Source: Betaproteobacteria bacterium (lineage in GTDB: Bacteria; Pseudomonadota; Gammaproteobacteria; Burkholderiales; SG8-39). From it: DNA of 45,620 nt. The DNA is taken from contig VGIA01000006.1 of the NCBI GenBank assembly GCA_016868105.1, positions 1 through 45,620 on the forward strand, written 5' to 3'. Of the stretch, positions 17,776 through 27,560 are shown piece after piece. Made by a program: the position numbers and the translations under genes. How positions within the stretch are numbered: the stretch's first letter is position 1; each line of letters opens with the position of its first letter. The notes below the pieces were generated by a model. It saw nothing but the letters and a program-made list of their open reading frames with translations. It was not told where the DNA came from and did no database searches.

Positions 17776-18363
17776 ATGCAGAAAACCCTCCTGTTCGTCG
17801 ATAAGGTCAGTACCTGGGTCGGCCACGCCTTTTCCTTCCTCATCGTCGCCCTGACGCTGCTGGTGACCTGGGAGGTGTTTTCGCGCTACGCGCTGAACGA
17901 CCCGCACGCCTGGGCGTTCGACGCCATGAGCATGCTCTACGGCACCCTGTTCATGATGGCCGGCGCCTACACCCTGTCCAAGAACGGGCATGTGCGGGGC
18001 GATGTGCTGTACGGCTTCTTCCGGCCGCGCACGCAGGCGGTGATCGACCTCACGCTCTACATCGTGTTCTTCGTCCCCGGCGTGTTCGCGCTCACCTACG
18101 CCGGCTACTTCTACGCCGCGGAGTCCTGGGCGATCAACGAGCATTCCAACGTCACCGCGGACGGGCCGCCGATCTACCCGTACAAGACCGTGATCCCGGT
18201 GGCCGGGGCGTTCCTGCTGGCGCAGGGCCTGGTCGAGATGGTGCGCTGCGTGATCTGCCTGAAGCAGGACGCTTGGCCCTCGCGCGAGGAAGACGTCGAG
18301 GAGGTTGACCTCGACGAGCTGAAGAAGATGGTGCAGGTCGAGGGTGCCGAGGCGGGCCGCTGA
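17776..18363 (+). CDS. dctQ: TRAP transporter small permease (DctQ)
   Basis: A 195-residue, four-helix membrane protein, the small permease that joins DctP and DctM. Typical runs are LLVTWEVFSRYALNDPHAWA and GTLFMMAGAYTLSKNGHVRG. I use the ATG at 17776 rather than the in-frame GTG at 17758, because the GTG lies inside the terminator stem. The acidic tail (EEDVEEVDLDELKKM) is cytosolic. Its stop is two bases before dctM. Confidence 0.92.
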   Translation: MQKTLLFVDKVSTWVGHAFSFLIVALTLLVTWEVFSRYALNDPHAWAFDAMSMLYGTLFMMAGAYTLSKNGHVRGDVLYGFFRPRTQAVIDLTLYIVFFVPGVFALTYAGYFYAAESWAINEHSNVTADGPPIYPYKTVIPVAGAFLLAQGLVEMVRCVICLKQDAWPSREEDVEEVDLDELKKMVQVEGAEAGR

Positions 18364-18365
18364 AG

Positions 18366-20390
18366 ATGCGCAAGGAGTTGTGGTTCGGGTTCTCCATCAT
18401 GGCGCTGATCGCGGTACCGGTTGCGGTGCTGACGCCCTGGGCCAGCCTCGCCGACGGCCATCTCGCGCGCGAGGACCTGGGCGTGCTGGGCCTGCTGATG
18501 CTGGCGCTGGTGGTGGTCACCATCATGCTCGGATTCCCGACCGCGTTCACGCTGGCCGGGATGGGCGTGCTCTTCGCCTGGCTTGCCTACCGCAGCGTCA
18601 ACCCGGACCTGGCGGTGCGCCAGGTGCTGGACCTCATGGTGCAGCGCACCTGGGCGGTGATGATGAACGACGTCCTCATCGCCGTGCCGCTGTTCGTGTT
18701 CATGGGCTACCTGGTGGAGCGCGCCGCGCTCATCGATCGGCTGTTCCGCGCGCTGCACCTGGCGCTCGCGCGCGTGCCGGGGTCGCTCGCGGTGGCGACC
18801 ATCATCACCTGCGCGGTGTTTGCCACCGCCACCGGGATTGTCGGTGCGGTGGTGACCCTGATGGGGCTGCTCGCGCTGCCGCAGATGCTGCGCGCGGGCT
18901 ACAGCACCCAGGTCGCCGCCGGATCCATCACCGCCGGGGGCTGCCTCGGCATCCTGATCCCGCCCTCGGTGCTGCTGATCGTGTACGGGGCCACCGCGGG
19001 GGTGTCGGTGGTGCAGCTCTACGCCGGGGCGCTCTTTCCGGGCCTCATGCTGGCGGCGCTTTACGCGGGCTACATCGTGGCGCTCGCCAAGTTGAAGCCG
19101 TCGCTCATGCCGCCGCTGCCGGAGAGCGAGCGCAAGGTCGAGTTGCCGCCCGCCGCGCGCGCGCTGTCGGCGCGGGGGAGCAATGCGCTCTATGGGCTGG
19201 CGCGGTCCCTGGGCGGGGCGCCGGGCGCGGCGGCGCGTACGGTGGTCGGGCAACTGGCCGTCTCGCTGCTGCCGGCGCTCGTCCTGGCGGCGATGCTGGC
19301 GTTCAGTTTTCACCTGGCCACCAGGCCCAAGGCCCAGATCGATGCCGCAGGCCTGGTGGAGGCGGGCAGCGGCGCCCTGGCGATCCAAGCCGCGGGCGCG
19401 GAATCCCCGACCGGCCTGACCGGGTTGCAGGAGCCGCCGGCCGCCGCGGGCGAGGAAAAGAAGCCCGGCGAGGAGGCGGACCGGGAGCCGCAGGCTGCGG
19501 AGGCCGGCGCCTCGGGCGCCGCCGCGCCCGCTGCGGCGCTCCAGGCGCCCGTCGAAGCCGCCGCCGCCGATCGCCTGCCGGTGCCGCAGTGGTTCTGGGT
19601 CGCGCTCGGTGTGTGCGCCGTGGCCCTGGGCGTGCTCTACAGCCTGTGGAGCTGGCAGCGTCTCGAGATCTTCAAGATGCTGCTGTCGTCGTTCTTTCCC
19701 CTGGCGCTGCTCATCCTGGCGGTGCTGGGCTCGATCATGTTCGGGCTCGCCACCCCGGCGGAAGCCGCCGCGGTGGGCGGATTCGGCGGCTTCCTGCTCA
19801 CCGTCGCCTACCGCTACATCGCGCACCTGCGCGCGCCGGGCGCCGGCGCCGGCGCGGCCTGGACCACGGTGAAGGATGTCGGCGCGATCGTGAAGGATTC
19901 CTCCTTCCTCACCGCCAAGACGAGCGCCATGGTGTGCTGGCTGTTCGTGGGCTCGTCCATCTTCTCGGCGGCCTTCGCCCTGCTGGGCGGGCAGGACCTG
20001 GTGGAGAAGTGGGTGCTGTCGCTGGGCCTCTCGCCGGTGCAGTTCATGCTCCTCGCGCAGCTGATCATCTTCATCCTCGGCTGGCCGCTGGAGTGGACCG
20101 AGATCATCGTCATCTTCATGCCGATCTTCATTCCGCTCTTGCCCAAGTTCGGCATCGACCCGCTCTTTTTCGGCCTGCTGGTGGCGCTCAACCTGCAGAC
20201 TGCGTTTCTCTCGCCGCCGGTGGCGATGGCCGCGTTCTACCTGAAGGGCGTGGCGCCGCCGCATGTGACGCTGAACCAGATCTTCGCCGGCATGATGCCC
20301 TTCATGGGGATCCAGATCGTGGCGATGTTCCTGCTCTACACCTGGCCGCAGATCGGCCTGTGGCTGCCGAGCGTGCTCTATGGCCGCTGA
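18366..20390 (+). CDS. dctM: TRAP transporter large permease (DctM), with extended central segment
   Basis: A 674-residue membrane protein, against about 430 for simple DctM. It forms the sodium-driven transport channel. The N-terminal half (to about residue 245) and the C-terminal half (from about 432, including FGLATPAEAAAVGGFGG) are normal DctM sequence. Between them lies extra sequence: one added helix near 292-315, a polar alanine/glutamate/proline-rich stretch near 318-402, and a second added helix near 403-425. Large DctM proteins of the TakM group also have added central helices, but this loop is low in complexity. The gene overlaps the next by 11 bp. Confidence 0.92.
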   Translation: MRKELWFGFSIMALIAVPVAVLTPWASLADGHLAREDLGVLGLLMLALVVVTIMLGFPTAFTLAGMGVLFAWLAYRSVNPDLAVRQVLDLMVQRTWAVMMNDVLIAVPLFVFMGYLVERAALIDRLFRALHLALARVPGSLAVATIITCAVFATATGIVGAVVTLMGLLALPQMLRAGYSTQVAAGSITAGGCLGILIPPSVLLIVYGATAGVSVVQLYAGALFPGLMLAALYAGYIVALAKLKPSLMPPLPESERKVELPPAARALSARGSNALYGLARSLGGAPGAAARTVVGQLAVSLLPALVLAAMLAFSFHLATRPKAQIDAAGLVEAGSGALAIQAAGAESPTGLTGLQEPPAAAGEEKKPGEEADREPQAAEAGASGAAAPAAALQAPVEAAAADRLPVPQWFWVALGVCAVALGVLYSLWSWQRLEIFKMLLSSFFPLALLILAVLGSIMFGLATPAEAAAVGGFGGFLLTVAYRYIAHLRAPGAGAGAAWTTVKDVGAIVKDSSFLTAKTSAMVCWLFVGSSIFSAAFALLGGQDLVEKWVLSLGLSPVQFMLLAQLIIFILGWPLEWTEIIVIFMPIFIPLLPKFGIDPLFFGLLVALNLQTAFLSPPVAMAAFYLKGVAPPHVTLNQIFAGMMPFMGIQIVAMFLLYTWPQIGLWLPSVLYGR

Positions 20391-21732
20391 ACCCGCCGCG
20401 TCGCGCCCGGCCGAGCTCACCGCCGCCGCCGCGCTCGGGCTCATCGGCCGGGGGCGCCTCAGTTCGGAGGAGCTGGTGCAGGACTGCCTTGCGCGCATCC
20501 GCGACCTCGAGCCGCAGGTGCAGGCCTGGACCTTCCTCGACGAGGACCACGCGCTCGCCCAGGCGAAGGCCGCCGACGAGCGCCGGCGCGAGGGCCACGC
20601 CACCGGGCCGCTGCACGGCATCCCGGTCGGGGTGAAGGACATCATCGACACCGGCGACATGCCCACCGAGAACGGCTCACCGCTGTACGCCGGCCGCACG
20701 CCGCGCGAGGACGCGGCGGTGGTGGCGAAGCTGCGCGCCGCGGGCGCCGTGATCCTGGGCAAGACGGTGACCACCGAATGCGCCTATTTCCACCCGGGCA
20801 AGACGCGCAACCCGCACAACCCGGAGCACACCCCCGGTGGATCCTCCAGCGGCTCGGCCGCCGCGGTCGCCGCCGGCATGGTGCCGCTCGCGCTGGGCAC
20901 CCAGACCAACGGCTCGGTGATCCGCCCCGCCGCGTTCTGCGGCGCCTATGGCTTCAAGCCCAGCCACGGCATGATTCCGCGCACCGGCGTGCTGCAGCTG
21001 TCACGCACCCTGGACCATGTCGGTGTGATGGCGCGCTCCATCGAGGACGTGGCCCTGGCGATGGAAACGCTCGCCGGCTGGGACGCGGGCGACCCCGACA
21101 CGCGGCCCTCGGCGCGCATCCCCTTTGCCGCCATCGCCGCCGAGGCGCCGCCCATCCGACCGGTGCTGGCGTTCATCAAGACCCCGCACTGGGACCGCGT
21201 CGACGCCGAGGCGAAGGAGGCGCTCGGCGAGCTGCTCGAGGCGCTGGGCGATGCCGTCGAGGAGATCGAGCTTTTTCCTTCCGCCGAGGAGGCCTGGGCC
21301 TGGCACAAGACCATCATGGACGCGGAGATGGCGCACAACTTCGCGCGCCAGTGGCGCGACGGGCGCGACCAGCTTTCCGATCCGTTGCGCGCGCTGATCG
21401 AGCGCGGCCGAGAGGTGAAGGCGGTGGACTACCAGCGCGCGGTGTCGCTGATCGGGCCGATGCAGCAGAGCTTCGAGGAGCTGTTCACCCAGCGCTTCGA
21501 CGCCATCCTGACCCCGGCCGCGCCGGGTGTGGCGCCCAAGGGGCTGGGTTCAACCGGCGATGCGCGCTTCTGCACGCTGTGGACGCTCTCCGGGCTGCCG
21601 GCGCTGACCATGCCGCTTTTGCGCGGCGCGAACGGCATGCCGATCGGCGTGCAGCTGGTGGGGCGGCGCCACTTCGATGCGCGCCTGCTGCGCACCGCGC
21701 GCTGGCTGGTCGACAACCTCGCCGGGGTCTAG
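20380..21732 (+). CDS. Amidase-signature enzyme (GatA-like amidase)
   Basis: A 450-residue hydrolase of the amidase signature family, which uses a Ser-cisSer-Lys triad. The lysine is in GIPVGVKDIIDT near residue 84, and the serines are in the glycine/serine loop HTPGGSSSGSAAAVAAGM near 149-166. It is probably not the tRNA amidotransferase subunit, because no gatB or gatC is nearby. It overlaps dctM, so it likely belongs to the TRAP operon and may hydrolyse an amide that is taken up or made from the imported compound. The substrate is unknown. Confidence 0.88.
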   Translation: MAAEPAASRPAELTAAAALGLIGRGRLSSEELVQDCLARIRDLEPQVQAWTFLDEDHALAQAKAADERRREGHATGPLHGIPVGVKDIIDTGDMPTENGSPLYAGRTPREDAAVVAKLRAAGAVILGKTVTTECAYFHPGKTRNPHNPEHTPGGSSSGSAAAVAAGMVPLALGTQTNGSVIRPAAFCGAYGFKPSHGMIPRTGVLQLSRTLDHVGVMARSIEDVALAMETLAGWDAGDPDTRPSARIPFAAIAAEAPPIRPVLAFIKTPHWDRVDAEAKEALGELLEALGDAVEEIELFPSAEEAWAWHKTIMDAEMAHNFARQWRDGRDQLSDPLRALIERGREVKAVDYQRAVSLIGPMQQSFEELFTQRFDAILTPAAPGVAPKGLGSTGDARFCTLWTLSGLPALTMPLLRGANGMPIGVQLVGRRHFDARLLRTARWLVDNLAGV

Positions 21733-21746
21733 CGGGGGAGAATCTG

Positions 21747-21782
21747 AAGGGGGCGGAGGCGTTGTGCTGCAGCCCCCCTTTT
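21747..21782 (+). terminator. Probable terminator after the amidase gene
   Basis: AAGGGGG (21747-21753) can pair with CCCCCTT (21774-21780), and the T-run continues to 21782. The loop is long (about 20 bases), which weakens the call. It lies 15 bp after the amidase stop. The next 220 bp up to rnpB hold no gene that I can support. Confidence 0.45.
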
Positions 21783-22003
21783 CATCACGGCGCGGACGCG
21801 ATCGCCCGCCGCACCCGCCATTCATCCCGCAGCCGCTCTGGCTCGCTGCGATGCCGTCGCGCTTGTGGGCGCCATTGACAGGAACTGTCGTGCCCAACCA
21901 TCGCCACGCTCCAGGGCGCACGGCAGGGGGCGGTTGCCGGCGGTCGAGGGGGAGGTCGGCCTTGATGTCCTCAAGTTCGATCTTGTGGCCGGAACGCAAA
22001 AAG

Positions 22004-22366
22004 GGAGCCGGCCGATAAGCCGGGTTCTGTGCGAGACACCCGCCCGAAGGCGGGGCTCCGGCAGCCATTCCTCTTGGCCGGGAGTCGCCCCCCGGCTCCA
22101 GCCACCTACCCGCAAGTTCGGCCGAGCCGGCCGTTGTGTGTCGCCACACGCACTTGCCTATTTGGTGTTGCTCCGGATGGAGGTTGCCGCGTTTCACCCG
22201 TGCAACCCGAGCACCCTTGCGAGTGTTTCGACCTGCACGACTCGTCTCTGTGGCCCTGTTCGTCGCCTTCGGATATGCGCGCCGGGGAGTTACCCCGCAT
22301 CCTGCTCTGCGGAGCCCGGACTTTCCTCTGCAACTTGCGCTGCAGCGGCTGCCTGGCCAGCTCCCG
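22004..22366 (-). ncRNA. rnpB: RNase P RNA (rnpB), bacterial type A
   Basis: Read on the minus strand, the segment carries all the familiar landmarks in order: a 5' stem GGGAGCTGGCCAGGCAG; GAGGAAAGTCCGGGCTC (conserved region I); ACAGAGACGAGTC; GGGTGAAACGCGGCAACCTC; CCGGAGCAACACCAAATAGG; and the 3' end ACAGAACCCGGCTTATCGG, which pairs back with region I. This RNA is the catalytic subunit that trims the 5' ends of tRNA precursors. A run of five Ts on the minus strand (21998-22002) follows the 3' end. The ends are given to within a few bases. Confidence 0.96.
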
Positions 22367-22371
22367 GCCGC

Positions 22372-22377
22372 ATTTTA
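22372..22377 (-). promoter_or_regulatory. -10 box of rnpB inside the end of the DUF3025 gene
   Basis: On the minus strand TAAAAT runs from 22377 to 22372, six bases before the rnpB 5' end. Its TAA is also the stop codon of the upstream DUF3025 gene. I see no strong -35 box. Confidence 0.5.
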
Positions 22378-23187
22378 CTGCACCGCAGCGACGGAACGCC
22401 GGCAGGGCCGGAAATATCGTTGGTCGTCGTAGAACGCCGCCTCGACGATGCCCGGGAGCCAGCCGGGGTAGCCGAAGACGGGCAGGGAAGCCAGGTCGCG
22501 CGTGGTGCCGCTTGCATCGTGCGCATCGAGCCAGTGCGCGGCGGCCGCATCGGGCGCCTCCTGCGGCCCGATGAAGATGACCTTGCAGGTGAGCCCGGGG
22601 CGCGGCCGCAAGGCCATCTCGAGCAAAGCATGGCCGAGCACGTGGATGCGCAGGTCCGCGAGCACGCTGCTGCGCCGTTTCCAGAACAATTCCTTCCAGC
22701 GGTGTTGTCGGATCAGCGCCTCCAGCTCCGGGTTCGCGCAGGCGAGGATCGCTCCGCCCTCGTCGAACAGGGTGAGCATGTCGCGCAGCCTGCCGCGGCT
22801 TCCGGCCTCCTTCGGGATCTGCGCCGCATGCATGGCGTTGAGGCGTGCCTTGGCCTTCGGAAAAGAAAGCCAGGCGAGGGCGTTGAACAGGTCGTGCCAG
22901 TTCTTCGCCCGCGTGTGGACCTCCCCGGTCCTGCTCAGGTGCACCTCGTAATAGGGATCGGCCTTCGCCGGTGGGACGAAGCGGATCGGATGGCCCGAGT
23001 GCGTCGCCACGCAGGCCTCGGCGGCGAGCGCATTGAGGCGATCCAGCGATGGCCATGCATCGCGCGGCAGCCTGGCCAGACACGGCCGCACCGGATCGAA
23101 CACCGGGTGGGAGAGATCCGCCTGCGGCCAGTCCGGCGGCGCGGTGGAAATCGTGGTCCGTCCCTGTTTTCCTAGACCAGCTTCCAC
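22375..23187 (-). CDS. DUF3025 family protein of unknown function
   Basis: A protein of about 270 residues of the DUF3025 family found in beta- and gammaproteobacteria. Typical parts are YYEVHLSRTGEVHTRAKNWH and DLFNALAWLSFPKAKARLNA near residues 80-115, and the tail near VFGYPGWLPGIVEAAFYDDQ. The function is unknown. The start is doubtful: the frame opens at GTG 23187 inside the end of pyrC, and residues 5-14 would be encoded by a REP-like repeat (23146-23172). No ATG or ribosome site lies nearer the conserved region. It may be translated by coupling to pyrC. Confidence 0.82.
   Translation of the reverse strand: MEAGLGKQGRTTISTAPPDWPQADLSHPVFDPVRPCLARLPRDAWPSLDRLNALAAEACVATHSGHPIRFVPPAKADPYYEVHLSRTGEVHTRAKNWHDLFNALAWLSFPKAKARLNAMHAAQIPKEAGSRGRLRDMLTLFDEGGAILACANPELEALIRQHRWKELFWKRRSSVLADLRIHVLGHALLEMALRPRPGLTCKVIFIGPQEAPDAAAAHWLDAHDASGTTRDLASLPVFGYPGWLPGIVEAAFYDDQRYFRPCRRSVAAVQ
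23146..23172 (-). repeat. REP-like 27-nt repeat, copy C
   Basis: On the minus strand it begins GGAAAACAGGGACGGACCAC and ends GATTTCC. It matches the copies at 34116-34142 and 34154-34180 at most positions, with the shared core GGGAC and flanking AAA and TTT ends. It abuts the pyrC stop codon and encodes the first residues of the DUF3025 reading frame. Confidence 0.6.
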
Positions 23188-24203
23188 GGCAGCGTTTCGC
23201 CCGCGCGCAGCGGCACCAGCGTGCCCTCGCCGAAGTTCAGGGACTCGGGCACGGTCCAGCGCTCGCGCGCGAGGCTCACCGTGCCGCGGTTGTGCGGCAG
23301 GCCGTAGAAATCGGCGCCGAAGCGGCTGGCGAACCCCTCCAGCCGGTCGAGGGCGCCCGCCTCCTCGAAGGCGATGGCGTAGAACTCCAGCGCCGCGTGC
23401 GCGGTGTAGATCCCGGCGCAGCCGCAGGCGTTCTCCTTGGTGCCGCGCTCGTGCGGCGCGCTGTCGGTGCCCAGGAAGAACTTCGGGTTGCCCGAGGTGG
23501 CGGCCTGCAGCAGCGCCTCGCGGTGCGCCTCGCGCTTGAGCACCGGCAGGCAGTAGTGGTGCGGCCGCACCCCGCCCATGAACAGCGCGTTCCTGTTCAT
23601 CAGCAGGTGGTGCGCGGTGATGGTCGCGGCGAGGTTGGCACCGTTGACCTCGACGAAGTGCGCCGCGTCGCGCGTGGTGATGTGCTCCAGCACCACCTTC
23701 AGGCCCGGGAAGCGCGCCACCAGCGGCCCCAGCACCTCATCCAGGAACACCCGCTCGCGGTCGAACACGTCCACATGCGGGTCGGTGACCTCGCCGTGGA
23801 TGAGCAGCGGCAGGCCGATCTCCTGCATGCGCTCCAGGGCGCCGAAGCAGCGCGAGATCCGGGTCACGCCCGCATCCGAGTGCGTGGTCGCGCCGGCCGG
23901 GTAGAGCTTGACGCCGTGCACGCGCCCGGAGAGCCCGGCGCGCGAGATTTCCTCCGCCGGGGTGTCGTCGGTCAGGTACAGCGTCATCAAGGGCTGGAAC
24001 GCCGAGCCCGCGGGCAGCGCGGCGAGGATGCGATCCCGGTAGCGCAGCGCCTGCTCGACCGTGGTCACCGGCGGCTTGAGGTTCGGCATCACGATGGCGC
24101 GCCCGAACTGACGCGCGGTGTCGGCCACCACCGCGGCCAGCGCCGGGCCGTCGCGCAGGTGCAGGTGCCAGTCGTCGGGCTGCCGGATCGTGAGGCGGTC
24201 CAT
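23172..24203 (-). CDS. pyrC: Dihydroorotase, class II (PyrC)
   Basis: A 343-residue zinc enzyme of pyrimidine synthesis that closes N-carbamoyl-aspartate to dihydroorotate. The metal-binding HLH of WHLHLRDG is at residues 13-15, the carboxylated lysine is in VKLYPAGATTHSD near 102, and the catalytic aspartate is in FLGTDSAPHERGTKE near 250. Its length matches the E. coli type. The start MDRLTIRQPDDWH fits the family. A minus-strand TAGAAT at 24217-24212 lies only 9 bp before the ATG. Confidence 0.97.
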   Translation of the reverse strand: MDRLTIRQPDDWHLHLRDGPALAAVVADTARQFGRAIVMPNLKPPVTTVEQALRYRDRILAALPAGSAFQPLMTLYLTDDTPAEEISRAGLSGRVHGVKLYPAGATTHSDAGVTRISRCFGALERMQEIGLPLLIHGEVTDPHVDVFDRERVFLDEVLGPLVARFPGLKVVLEHITTRDAAHFVEVNGANLAATITAHHLLMNRNALFMGGVRPHHYCLPVLKREAHREALLQAATSGNPKFFLGTDSAPHERGTKENACGCAGIYTAHAALEFYAIAFEEAGALDRLEGFASRFGADFYGLPHNRGTVSLARERWTVPESLNFGEGTLVPLRAGETLPWKLV

Positions 24204-24211
24204 GGGGGGCG

Positions 24212-24217
24212 ATTCTA
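24212..24217 (-). promoter_or_regulatory. Candidate -10 box of pyrC with almost no leader
   Basis: TAGAAT on the minus strand ends nine bases before the pyrC ATG, so transcription would start about two bases before the start codon. A GC run but no Shine-Dalgarno lies between. The -35 region would lie inside the end of rsmI and is weak. Confidence 0.4.
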
Positions 24218-24224
24218 CGTGCTG

Positions 24225-25064
24225 CTACTTGCGCTTCGCACCGGCTGCGCCGCGCGCCAGCGCCTCCCTGTACAGGGCATTGCGCGGCGCGCCGGTGATG
24301 CGCGCGGCAAGCTTCGCCGCCTCGCTGGCCGGCAGCGATTCGAGCAGGATGCCGAGGACCTTCCCCGGGTCGAGGGCGGGCGCAGCCGGCTTCGCCTCCC
24401 CGGGTCCCAGCACCAGCACGAATTCGCCCTGCCGCCGGTGCGGGCCTGCTTGCAGCCATGCCGGCGCGTCGCGCAGGGGCATCCGCGCGATTTCCTCGAA
24501 CTTCTTGGTCAGTTCGCGAGCGATAACCAACTCGCGCTGCGGACCGAAGCGGGCCAGCAGCGCCGCCACCGTGGCCTCGACCCGGTGCGGGGCCTCGTAG
24601 AGAACGAGCGGCAGCGCCTCGTCGAGGGCGGCAATCGCCCTGGCTGGCTTTGCCGGCAGGAAGCCGACGTACAGGAAACGGTCGGCGAGGAAACCGCAAG
24701 CCGACCAGGCAGTGATCGCCGCGTTCGGGCCCGGTATCGGCACCACGCGGATGCCCTCGCGGTGCGCCGCCGCCACCAGCAGGGCGCCCGGATCGGACAC
24801 CGCCGGGGTGCCGGCATCGCTCACCAGGGCGAGGCTTCTGCCCTCGCGCAGCGCTTGCAGCAGCTGCTCGCCGGCGGCGCGCTCGTTGTGCGCGTGCAGG
24901 GCGGCGGTCTTGGCCGCGACGCCGTGCGCGGCCAGCAGCCCGCGCGTGGTGCGCGTGTCCTCGCAGGCGACCAGGTCCGCGGCGCGCAGCGCCTCGAGCG
25001 CGCGCGGGCTGGCGTCGGCGAGGTTGCCGATGGGCGTGGCGACGATGTAGAGGGTGCCGGTCAT
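24225..25064 (-). CDS. rsmI: 16S rRNA 2'-O-methyltransferase RsmI
   Basis: A 279-residue tetrapyrrole-methylase-fold enzyme that methylates the ribose of C1402 in 16S rRNA with S-adenosylmethionine. Family motifs: LYIVATPIGNLADASPRALE at the start, ACEDTRTTRGLL near 38, LVSDAGTPAVSDPGALLV near 77, and PIPGPNAAITAWSACGF near 108. I start it at the ATG at 25064; an upstream in-frame GTG would add seven residues not typical of the family. It is divergent from yraN, as in many Proteobacteria. Confidence 0.97.
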   Translation of the reverse strand: MTGTLYIVATPIGNLADASPRALEALRAADLVACEDTRTTRGLLAAHGVAAKTAALHAHNERAAGEQLLQALREGRSLALVSDAGTPAVSDPGALLVAAAHREGIRVVPIPGPNAAITAWSACGFLADRFLYVGFLPAKPARAIAALDEALPLVLYEAPHRVEATVAALLARFGPQRELVIARELTKKFEEIARMPLRDAPAWLQAGPHRRQGEFVLVLGPGEAKPAAPALDPGKVLGILLESLPASEAAKLAARITGAPRNALYREALARGAAGAKRK

Positions 25065-25116
25065 GGGGTGCTTGCGCCCGGTCAACGCCCGGGCGGCCTA
25101 CGGCGTTAAGACTGCC

Positions 25117-25458
25117 ATGAACCGGGCCGGGGCGCGAGCCGAGGACCTGTGCGCGCAACTGCTCGCGCGGGCCGGGTTGCGCCTGCTGGCCCGCAACTGG
25201 CGCTGCCGCATGGGCGAGATCGACCTCATCGCCGAGGAGGGCGGCACCCTGGTGTTCGCCGAGGTTCGCTACCGCGGCTCGGCCAGCCGGGGCGGGGCCG
25301 CCGAGAGCATCACCGCCGCCAAGCAGGCGCGCATCATCGCCGCGGCGCGCGCCTTCCTGCGCGGCCGGCCCGAGGCCGACTGTCGGTTCGATGTCCTGCT
25401 GCTCGATGCGCTGGAGCGCGACCGCATCGAATGGGTCCGCAATGCGTTCGGCGCTTAG
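25117..25458 (+). CDS. yraN: YraN/UPF0102 endonuclease-like protein
   Basis: A 113-residue protein of the UPF0102 family, a restriction-endonuclease-like fold. The conserved core is visible: GLRLLARNWRCRMGEIDLIA near residue 22, with the acidic ExD of GEIDLI, then TLVFAEVRYRG with the ExK-like position replaced by ExR. It ends with the usual FDVLLLD. I use the ATG at 25117, which is typical of the family; the frame is open further upstream. Its cellular role is not settled. It overlaps the next gene by 17 bp. Confidence 0.93.
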   Translation: MNRAGARAEDLCAQLLARAGLRLLARNWRCRMGEIDLIAEEGGTLVFAEVRYRGSASRGGAAESITAAKQARIIAAARAFLRGRPEADCRFDVLLLDALERDRIEWVRNAFGA

Positions 25459-25809
25459 CCTGCTGCTGCTCCTGTCGGCGGTGGCCGGCGCGCAGGAGGT
25501 CCGGCTGGTGGTGCAGAGCTCGCCCCTGGCGGGCTGGCGCTACGCGCAAGCCGCCGAGCTCTGGCCGCATCTGGCCGTGGGCTCAGCCCTCGATCTGGTG
25601 CGCGAGGCGGACAATCCCCACGACGCCAACGCGGTGCGCGTGCAGTGGCGCGGCCTGAAACTGGGCTATGTGCCGCGGCGGCAGAACGCCGCCGTTGCCT
25701 GGGGCCTGGATCGCGGCGCGCCGCTGCGCGCCCGCATCAGCCGGATGTCCAGCCATCGGCCCGAGCACCCGAACCCGGCCAGGCGCCTGGAATTCGAGGT
25801 GTTCCTGGA

Positions 25810-25813
<4 letters not shown>
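25442..25813 (+). CDS. Exported HIRAN-domain protein
   Basis: A 123-residue protein. Residues 1-18 (MRSALSLLLLLSAVAGA) are a clear signal peptide. The rest is a single HIRAN domain with SPLAGWRYAQAAELWPHL, LVREADNPHDANAVRVQWRG and KLGYVPRRQNAAVAWGLDRG. HIRAN domains are best known as DNA-end-binding modules in SWI/SNF and other repair proteins, yet this copy seems to be secreted to the periplasm. Its function there is not known. It overlaps yraN, so it is co-translated. Confidence 0.85.
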
Positions 25814-27074
<1,261 letters not shown>

Positions 27075-27078
<4 letters not shown>

Positions 27079-27560
27079 GCATCGCGCCGGTTTTCGAGCG
27101 CAAGCTGCATGCGCCGCAGGAGGCGGCGCGCTGGGTCGCGCGGTTGCCGCGGCCCCTGGTGTTCACCAACGGCGTTTTCGACCTGCTGCATCGCGGTCAT
27201 GCCACCTACCTCGCGCGCGCGCGCGCCATGGGCGCCTCGCTCCTGGTGGCCCTGAACAGCGACGCCTCGGCGCGGCGACTGGGCAAGGGCGCCGAGCGGC
27301 CGCTCAACGGGCTGGAGGACCGGATGGCGCTGGTGGCGGCGCTGGAGCCGGTGGATGCGGTGACCTGGTTCGACGAGGACACGCCCGCGGCGCTGATCGC
27401 GGCGGTGCGGCCCGATGTGCTGGCCAAGGGCGGCGACTGGCCGGCCGAGAGGATCGTCGGCGCGGTCGAAGTGCTGGCGCGCGGCGGGCGCGTGGCCTCG
27501 ATTCCGTTCGAGCACCGGCGCTCCACCACCGCGCTGGTGGAGAGAATCAGGAAAGCCTGA
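27075..27560 (+). CDS. rfaE2: Heptose-1-phosphate adenylyltransferase (RfaE2/HldE C-domain)
   Basis: A nucleotidyltransferase of about 161 residues that makes ADP-heptose for the lipopolysaccharide core. The signature is FTNGVFDLLHRGHATYLARA (HxGH motif), then LNSDASARRLGKGAERPLN and VLAKGGDW. It is the stand-alone C-terminal half of HldE. The first residues of the family (SIAPVFERK) are preceded by no ATG, GTG or nearby TTG. The best reading is CTG 27075, which overlaps the dolP stop as CTGA with AAGG seven bases upstream. A TTG at 27036 would extend it 39 bp back into dolP. Confidence 0.9.

Noticed and set aside
18174-20774. A very long open frame (over 860 codons) on the minus strand opposite dctM
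   Set aside because: It runs antisense to well-supported dctM and part of the amidase gene. Its translation is low in complexity (arginine, glutamine, histidine, alanine) with no domain. Such frames are common in GC-rich DNA.
20380-21732. Naming the amidase gatA
   Set aside because: The fold is shared with GatA, but gatB and gatC are absent and the linkage is to a TRAP transporter, so a catabolic amidase is more likely.
21783-22003. Minus-strand run GHKIELEDIKADLPLDRRQ just downstream of rnpB
   Set aside because: It looks coding-like for about 20 residues, then turns into proline/arginine filler. There is no start or known family, so I could not support a gene or remnant.
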